Origin: an uncultured Lachnospiraceae bacterium
GTDB taxonomy: Bacteria > Bacillota > Clostridia > Lachnospirales > Lachnospiraceae
DNA length: 64,000 nt
Reading direction: 5' to 3'
Assembly (NCBI GenBank): GCA_947589315.1
Contig: CANPZE010000010.1
Coordinates: 1-64,000 of the forward strand
Position 1 is the stretch's first letter; each line of letters opens with the position of its first letter. Below, one piece after another: positions 58,458 to 64,000 of the stretch. The notes beneath the pieces were generated by a model, which saw only the letters and a list, made by a program, of their open reading frames with translations, made no database searches and had not been told where the DNA came from. Both the position numbers and the translations under genes were made by a program.

Positions 58458-59657
58458 ATGGCAAAGATTATGGTGATAGCGGGCGGAGACTGGCAGATTG
58501 ATTTAGTGAAAAAAGTGAAGTCTATGGGGCATTTTGTGATATGTTCCAATTTATATAAGAACTCTCCGGCATTCTCTTATGCAGATGCATGTGAAGTTGC
58601 AGATGTTCTTGATAAGGAAAAGAACTTTGAGATTGCAAAAAAGTATAAACCGGATGCTATTATATCGGATCAAAGCGATATAGCAGTTCCTACCGTTGCC
58701 TATTTAAATGAAAAGCTTGGACTATGTGGCATTGGCACAACAAAAGCAAATTTATTTACAGACAAGTCTCTTCAGAGGCAGGTGTGTCATGAAAAAGGTA
58801 TTGCAATTCCGGATTTTAAGATCTGTGAGACCGCAGAGGATGCGTTCCCCATGTTAGAAAAATATGGGACGATTGTCATAAAGCCGATCGACAGTCAGTC
58901 CAGCAGAGGAGTCTATACGATAAGAACGAAAGAGCAATTGGCAGAAAAATGTAATGATTCGATCGCATGGTCTAATCGTAGGAAGGCATTTCTTGCGGAA
59001 GAATATATGCAGGGAGATGAGTTTACCGTTGATGGATTGGTCGTAAATGGCAACCATTATCCGCTGTGTATTTCTGTCAAAGAAATGTACCCGAAGAAGG
59101 CTAATATATCCAGAATGCAGTCATATTCTTATTTGTCAGAAAAATATGATTATGAACTCTTAAGGGAAACAAACAAGAAGCTGATAGAAACGTTTCGCCT
59201 GCCTATGGGACTGACACATTCTGAATATAAGGCCTATAAAGGTCAGTTTTACCTAATAGAAGCGGGTGCAAGGGGTGGCGGAAGCAATCTTTCAAGCAAA
59301 ATAGTTCCATTTATGTCAGGCATAGATAATTACGAATATCTTATCAAAGAAGCTCTTGGCGAAAGCACTGATGAGGAAAAAATACGGCAGAATAGGTATT
59401 CAAAAGACAAGTACGTCATTATGAGATTTTTCGATTTCGGGGAAGGAACTGTTGAAAGAATAGAGGGACTGGAAATACTGAAGCATCATCCAATGCTGAT
59501 AGATTACCGGATTGAAATCAGTCCGGGTGATAAAATACGGCAGCCGGAATACGGAAGACTGCGCCCTGGACACTTTATCATAGGTGGAAACGGAAAGGAA
59601 TATGTAGAGCGGGAGGCTAAAAAAATACTTGACGCGGTGAAAGTGAAGTTTAAATGA
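58458..59657 (+). CDS. ATP-grasp protein
   Basis: MAKIMVIAGGDWQIDLVKKVKSMGHFV ... TIVIKPIDSQSSRGVYTI ... FYLIEAGARGGGSNLSSKIVPFMSG. Confidence 0.88.
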   Translation: MAKIMVIAGGDWQIDLVKKVKSMGHFVICSNLYKNSPAFSYADACEVADVLDKEKNFEIAKKYKPDAIISDQSDIAVPTVAYLNEKLGLCGIGTTKANLFTDKSLQRQVCHEKGIAIPDFKICETAEDAFPMLEKYGTIVIKPIDSQSSRGVYTIRTKEQLAEKCNDSIAWSNRRKAFLAEEYMQGDEFTVDGLVVNGNHYPLCISVKEMYPKKANISRMQSYSYLSEKYDYELLRETNKKLIETFRLPMGLTHSEYKAYKGQFYLIEAGARGGGSNLSSKIVPFMSGIDNYEYLIKEALGESTDEEKIRQNRYSKDKYVIMRFFDFGEGTVERIEGLEILKHHPMLIDYRIEISPGDKIRQPEYGRLRPGHFIIGGNGKEYVEREAKKILDAVKVKFK

Positions 59658-59658
59658 T

Positions 59659-60624
59659 ATGCAAAAGGAAGAAAGAAAAAGAGAAAAGATAAGCTTTGTC
59701 ATACCTTGTTACAATTCGACACGTACGATAGGACATGTGGTGCAGGAAATAAAAGACGTAATGTCGAAAGAAATGTGCCGGTATGATTATGAGATTGTCC
59801 TGGTGAATGACGGGTCACCAGACAGAACTACATATGGGGCAATACTGGAGATTGTACACACAGAGAACCATATTAAAGGGATAAACCTGGCAAGAAATTT
59901 CGGACAGCCATCGGCAGTCATGGCAGCCTTGAATCATGTAACTGGCGATTATATTGTCTGTGGGGATGATGATGGACAGACGCCTTTTATTGAATTGCCC
60001 AGGTTGTTTGAAAAGATAGAGGAAGGTTACGACCTGGTGGAAGCAAGATACGCGGTTCGTGAAAAGCGTTCCTTATTTCGCCGGATTGGTACGGCGTTAA
60101 ATGAGGGTATGGCAACCTGGCTGATTGAAAAGCCTAGAAAACTTGAGCTTACTACATACTGGTTAGTTAGACGTTTTGTTGTAGATGAGATGATCACATA
60201 TCAAAATCCCTATCCTTATTTAGGAGGATTAATGCTACGAATCACACAAAATGCTTGCAATGTGAGTGTATCTCATAGAGAAAGAATTTGGGGAAAGTCA
60301 GGATATAGTTTAAAAAAAATGATAGGACTTTGGCTGAACGGATTCACTTCATTTTCCATTAAGCCATTAAGAGTGATGTCTGCCATTGGAATCGCTACGT
60401 CTATAGCTGGCTTTATATACGGTATTATAACAATTTTTAATAAAATAATGAATCCAGCTATGCCAGTAGGATACAGTTCCATAATAGCCATTATGTTATT
60501 TATGTTTGGCATAATTCTTTTTTTTATGGGACTTATAGGCGAATATGTAGGCAGGATATATATTTCCCTAAATAAAGCCCCACAGTTTGTAATCAAAAAT
60601 TATCAAGAATCGGATATCTTATAG
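59659..60624 (+). CDS. GtrB/DPM1-like family 2 glycosyltransferase
   Basis: ISFVIPCYNSTRTIGHV ... LVNDGSPDRTTY ... GDDDGQTPFIEL ... GEYVGRIYISLNKAPQFVI. Confidence 0.9.
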   Translation: MQKEERKREKISFVIPCYNSTRTIGHVVQEIKDVMSKEMCRYDYEIVLVNDGSPDRTTYGAILEIVHTENHIKGINLARNFGQPSAVMAALNHVTGDYIVCGDDDGQTPFIELPRLFEKIEEGYDLVEARYAVREKRSLFRRIGTALNEGMATWLIEKPRKLELTTYWLVRRFVVDEMITYQNPYPYLGGLMLRITQNACNVSVSHRERIWGKSGYSLKKMIGLWLNGFTSFSIKPLRVMSAIGIATSIAGFIYGIITIFNKIMNPAMPVGYSSIIAIMLFMFGIILFFMGLIGEYVGRIYISLNKAPQFVIKNYQESDIL

Positions 60625-60625
60625 A

Positions 60626-61615
60626 ATGAAAGAAATGAAAAGAACGAGAATTTCATATGGTGGATATTTGCCGTTGGAGTTGAATCCGGGTAAGGAAAAA
60701 TTTGCAGAATATGAAAAAAACACTCTCAAATTCAATTGTGTAAAAGCGGCTCTAGCGTATCTGATTGATCAGATCAGCCCCAAAAGAGTATGGATTCCAT
60801 ATTACTATTGCCCGTCTACAACAGAAGCTGTGAAAAAAATGGGGATTGAATTATCTTTTTATCATATTGACAAAGATCTTTTGCCATTTGATCTACTGGA
60901 CGAAATGGACAGTATGGTAATTCTGGTTGATTATTTTGGTGTAAGAAATCAGCAGATAAAAGAACTAGCAGAGTCTTTCAGAAAAGCAGTAGTTGTCATA
61001 GACTATGCGCATGCGTTTTACGCAGAGCCAGTGTTTCGGGATGATATATATAATGTATATTCGGCAAAAAAATTTTTTGGTGTTCCAGATGGCGCCTATA
61101 TAATAGGCGCCCAGATATCTGCAGAGCAATCGGAAAAAGGGTATTCCTATCCATATGCAGCATATTTGTTGGAGGCATACGAAATGGGAACCAACTATGC
61201 ATATTCGGCAAAAAAGTTGGCGGACCAAAGCATATCTGAAAACTATGGTCCAATATCTAAGTTGGCAGTAGGACTGTTGAAGAACATTGATTATGCATGG
61301 GCAGAAAAACAACGAAAGGAAAATTATACTTTTCTGCATAAAAAACTTGGGGGTATCAATGACCTTGAAGTGCCAGAGACATGTGCGGCATACCAGTATC
61401 CGCTACTGTTGAAAGGGCGAGGCAGACAACTGAAAAAAGAATTAGTGACAAACAAGATATATGTTCCCGACTTATGGAAAGGCCATGATTTAATAAATCA
61501 TGGCTGGGAGGATGAACTTACTTTGTCTGACCATACAGTTTTTCTTCCGGTCGATCAGCGATACAGAGAACAAGATATGGAATATATAGCGGAAAAGGTC
61601 AGGACACTTTTATGA
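60626..61615 (+). CDS. DegT-like aminotransferase-fold protein
   Basis: RISYGGYLPLELNPGKEKFAEYEKNTLKFNCVKAALAYLI ... VWIPYYYCPSTTEAVKKMGIELSFYHID ... VLVDYFGV. Confidence 0.65.
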   Translation: MKEMKRTRISYGGYLPLELNPGKEKFAEYEKNTLKFNCVKAALAYLIDQISPKRVWIPYYYCPSTTEAVKKMGIELSFYHIDKDLLPFDLLDEMDSMVILVDYFGVRNQQIKELAESFRKAVVVIDYAHAFYAEPVFRDDIYNVYSAKKFFGVPDGAYIIGAQISAEQSEKGYSYPYAAYLLEAYEMGTNYAYSAKKLADQSISENYGPISKLAVGLLKNIDYAWAEKQRKENYTFLHKKLGGINDLEVPETCAAYQYPLLLKGRGRQLKKELVTNKIYVPDLWKGHDLINHGWEDELTLSDHTVFLPVDQRYREQDMEYIAEKVRTLL

Positions 61616-62991
61616 TAATGAAGAAAAACCCGCTGCTAAAATCTTCTGTTGTCTATGTGTTGGCAACTATAATTGGTCAAGGCTTTTCTTTTCTTGGAAT
61701 CATTGTTTTTACAAGAATTATGACACAAGAAGATTACGGTAATTATAGTACCTATTATGCATATGTGTCGATTTTTACAGTGTTGATTGGAGCAAATTTA
61801 TATTATGCCTTGAACAATGCTTACATTGATAAATCCGAGTGTATTCATGCATTTCGAAAATCCGTGTTAGCGCTCTCGGCAATAATCGCGGTCACAGTTT
61901 CTACACTGCTATGGCTAGTTGGATGTGTAATATTGCAAAGGCTGCCAGCGTTTTTCCTAATCATGGCTGCGCTCCATTCATATGCGTTTTTTGTCGTTAA
62001 TTACCGAGTATACTCTGCAAATATGGAGAATGATTATAAAAAAAAACAATGGCTTTTGATCCTGCCTAATATGTTACAATTGTTGATTTCCATCATATTT
62101 ATCTTCATGCTCCCAATCAATGGATGCTATGCCCGGATATTGGGGAGCGTGATAGGCGTACTGCTTATTGCCAGCATTTCCTTTCTCGAAATAATTCATT
62201 GTGAAGGGAGAATACTTGACAAAGAGTATTGGAGTTATGCTCTAAAAATTGCATTACCTTCAATTGTTATGTCATTGTCTTTCATGGTTATGCAACAGTC
62301 GGACAAGGTGATGATCACAGAATTTTGCGGAGCAGATGAGACAGCAATTTATTCTGTTATATACTATCTCGGCTATGCGGTTATGGCAATCGATCAGGCG
62401 CTTGCCCCTGTGAGACAGTCCTGGATATATCAGCAGCTGCATGAGGGCAATATTCAAAAAGCCAAGATGATACAGAAATGGTATTTGCTGATCATAGCGT
62501 TTATTGCAACGGGATTGTTAATGATAGGACCAGAACTGGTAATGCTAGTTGCACCGGAAAATTATTGGAAATTTTCTTTAATTGTTCCATTTGTATGCGG
62601 GGCCTGCACGATGGCATTGTATAGATTTTATACCGAAATTCTCTTATTTTATAAGAAAAACATATCACTTTCGCTCAGTGTTTTTTTTAGTGCAGTGCTG
62701 AATGTAGCGCTAAATGTTATATGGATTCCCATTGCAGGGGCTACAGCAGCGGCATATACAACAGTAGCCGCCAGCCTGGTGCTATTCTGCTTGACAGCCA
62801 TATTATCCAGAAAAGTGATTAGAGACGTTTATTCTGGAAGAAGCTTTCTTTTTTTTCTATTATTTTTGGTAGGAGCTTCAGGAATATATTATCTGACATA
62901 TCTGACTGCTATATGGAGATATGCATTATATGGTTGTATTTTAACAGGAATACTCATTGTAGTATTAAAAGAACAACGAAACAAGATTTGA
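61612..62991 (+). CDS. Oligosaccharide flippase (Wzx-like)
   Basis: 459 aa; KSSVVYVLATIIGQGFSFLGIIVFTRIMTQEDYGNYSTYYAYVSIF plus many TM segments. Confidence 0.88.
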   Translation: MIMKKNPLLKSSVVYVLATIIGQGFSFLGIIVFTRIMTQEDYGNYSTYYAYVSIFTVLIGANLYYALNNAYIDKSECIHAFRKSVLALSAIIAVTVSTLLWLVGCVILQRLPAFFLIMAALHSYAFFVVNYRVYSANMENDYKKKQWLLILPNMLQLLISIIFIFMLPINGCYARILGSVIGVLLIASISFLEIIHCEGRILDKEYWSYALKIALPSIVMSLSFMVMQQSDKVMITEFCGADETAIYSVIYYLGYAVMAIDQALAPVRQSWIYQQLHEGNIQKAKMIQKWYLLIIAFIATGLLMIGPELVMLVAPENYWKFSLIVPFVCGACTMALYRFYTEILLFYKKNISLSLSVFFSAVLNVALNVIWIPIAGATAAAYTTVAASLVLFCLTAILSRKVIRDVYSGRSFLFFLLFLVGASGIYYLTYLTAIWRYALYGCILTGILIVVLKEQRNKI

Positions 62992-63004
62992 GGAGCATTA
63001 TCAA

Positions 63005-64000
63005 ATGAAAAAGGGATTGGCGATTATATATGATCCACATAATCTGTATCAGTTTATCTGGTATTTTTGCAATAAGGGGAATCACAAAGTGTGGGATGCC
63101 CTTTGTCTTCCAAACGGACCAAATGGTGAATATATGCATACTTACTGTGAGCAGGCAGGGATTTTCTCCAACATTTACATGGATAGTACAGATTTTTCAA
63201 TACTCCCTGCCGCGAAAAAATACAAAATGATGTCAAAAATGTTTACAGCTTTTGTTGTAGGAAGGAAAAAGTCATATTGCAGGAAATTAATAAATAAATA
63301 TGTTACTTACGATGAATACGATGAAATTGTTGTGTTAGCTGATGTTGGGATTATCTCTGGAGCATGCGTTGCGCTTGGACAAGAGAAAAAAATAATTATA
63401 CTAGAGGACGGAGTTTCAGATTATGGAACAAGACCAAGCCTCATTCCCATAAACAAATTATATTCCACATATTTATGGCAAGGTTTTTTACTCGCGAGGA
63501 TGGGATATTGCAGTCCTGGCTGGTTTCGATTCAATGCGGATAAATACTGCATTAAATATTGTAGTCACCCAAATAAAATGCTCTATAAAGGATATAAAGA
63601 AATTCGGCAATTATATGAAGAAGACGGAACTGACCAAAAAACCTTTAGTGAAATCACAAAAAGAATATACCCGGCAGTAAAGGATATAAGCTTTGACAAC
63701 ATCGAGGCTGTAATTTTCACAAGACCATTATCAGATTTTACAGCAGATTATCAAAAATACAAAAAAAGGTTGGAATCATACGTTGCCGAAAAATATAAGA
63801 GCATTTTGTTAAAAAGACACCCACGAGAAAAAGAGAATTATTTCTTTGGCAGTGATGTTCTGGTGCAGGAACTGGATTCTTCCGTTCCTGCGGAAGCAAT
63901 TCTTCCTTATTTAAAAGGAAAGGATGCGGTCGTAGCCCCTATCAGTGCAATATTACTTTATATGCGTACATATGCCATAAACTGTAAGGTAATCATGTTC
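63005..64000 (+). CDS. Putative glycosyltransferase (GT52/polysialyltransferase-like), partial at window end
   Basis: Open frame from ATG 63005 to the window edge: MKKGLAIIYDPHNLYQFIWYFCNKGNHKVW ... IIILEDGVSDYG ... ILLKRHPREKENYF ... PAEAILPYLKGKDAVVAPISAILLY. Confidence 0.55.
   Translation, partial: MKKGLAIIYDPHNLYQFIWYFCNKGNHKVWDALCLPNGPNGEYMHTYCEQAGIFSNIYMDSTDFSILPAAKKYKMMSKMFTAFVVGRKKSYCRKLINKYVTYDEYDEIVVLADVGIISGACVALGQEKKIIILEDGVSDYGTRPSLIPINKLYSTYLWQGFLLARMGYCSPGWFRFNADKYCIKYCSHPNKMLYKGYKEIRQLYEEDGTDQKTFSEITKRIYPAVKDISFDNIEAVIFTRPLSDFTADYQKYKKRLESYVAEKYKSILLKRHPREKENYFFGSDVLVQELDSSVPAEAILPYLKGKDAVVAPISAILLYMRTYAINCKVIMF

Noticed and set aside
1-64000. CRISPR arrays, rRNA and tRNA genes
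   Set aside because: No regularly spaced repeats, Cas proteins or rRNA/tRNA-like sequence noticed by eye; not excluded by a computational scan.

Overview
The window looks like a low-GC Firmicute (Lachnospiraceae-like; inferred from gene content, not tested) surface-polysaccharide region. It holds three modules. Module L is on the minus strand (about 33.1 to 9.0 kb), module M on the plus strand (about 34.8 to 53.3 kb) and module R on the plus strand (57.4 kb to the window end). Between L and M sits a lone tyrosine recombinase gene (33454-34377). It is flanked by inverted repeats with an identical 21-bp core, TATACTGGATATATAAGGTCA (A: 33361-33381; B: 34422-34442, opposite strand). A third copy C (56728-56748) lies upstream of module R. 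Beyond the core, all three copies run into a decayed WecE/RffA-like aminotransferase, so each module starts behind the same leader. A promoter-like TTGCAT-N16-TATAAT inside the 33.4-34.4 kb segment now points at module L and would point at module M after inversion. I read this as a candidate recombinase-driven ON/OFF switch between two divergent polysaccharide operons. Modules L and M share an unusual cassette: ATP-grasp, GtrB/DPM1-like GT2, NeuD-like protein, VOC protein, ACP, AMP-dependent ligase, LuxE-like and LuxC-like proteins, split transketolase and two SDRs. This suggests ACP-bound acyl to aldehyde to ketol chemistry feeding a glycan. Five genes in L and M carry 9-10 nt poly-G/C tracts. 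In two of them the tract sits exactly where a frameshift splits an otherwise conserved protein, suggesting a second, slipped-strand layer of phase variation. The flanks hold a large BspA-like surface protein, IS remnants and a 53.4-57.3 kb graveyard of toxin-antitoxin, Rpn-nuclease and SDR fragments. Function calls come from reading motifs in the translations; no database search was run.
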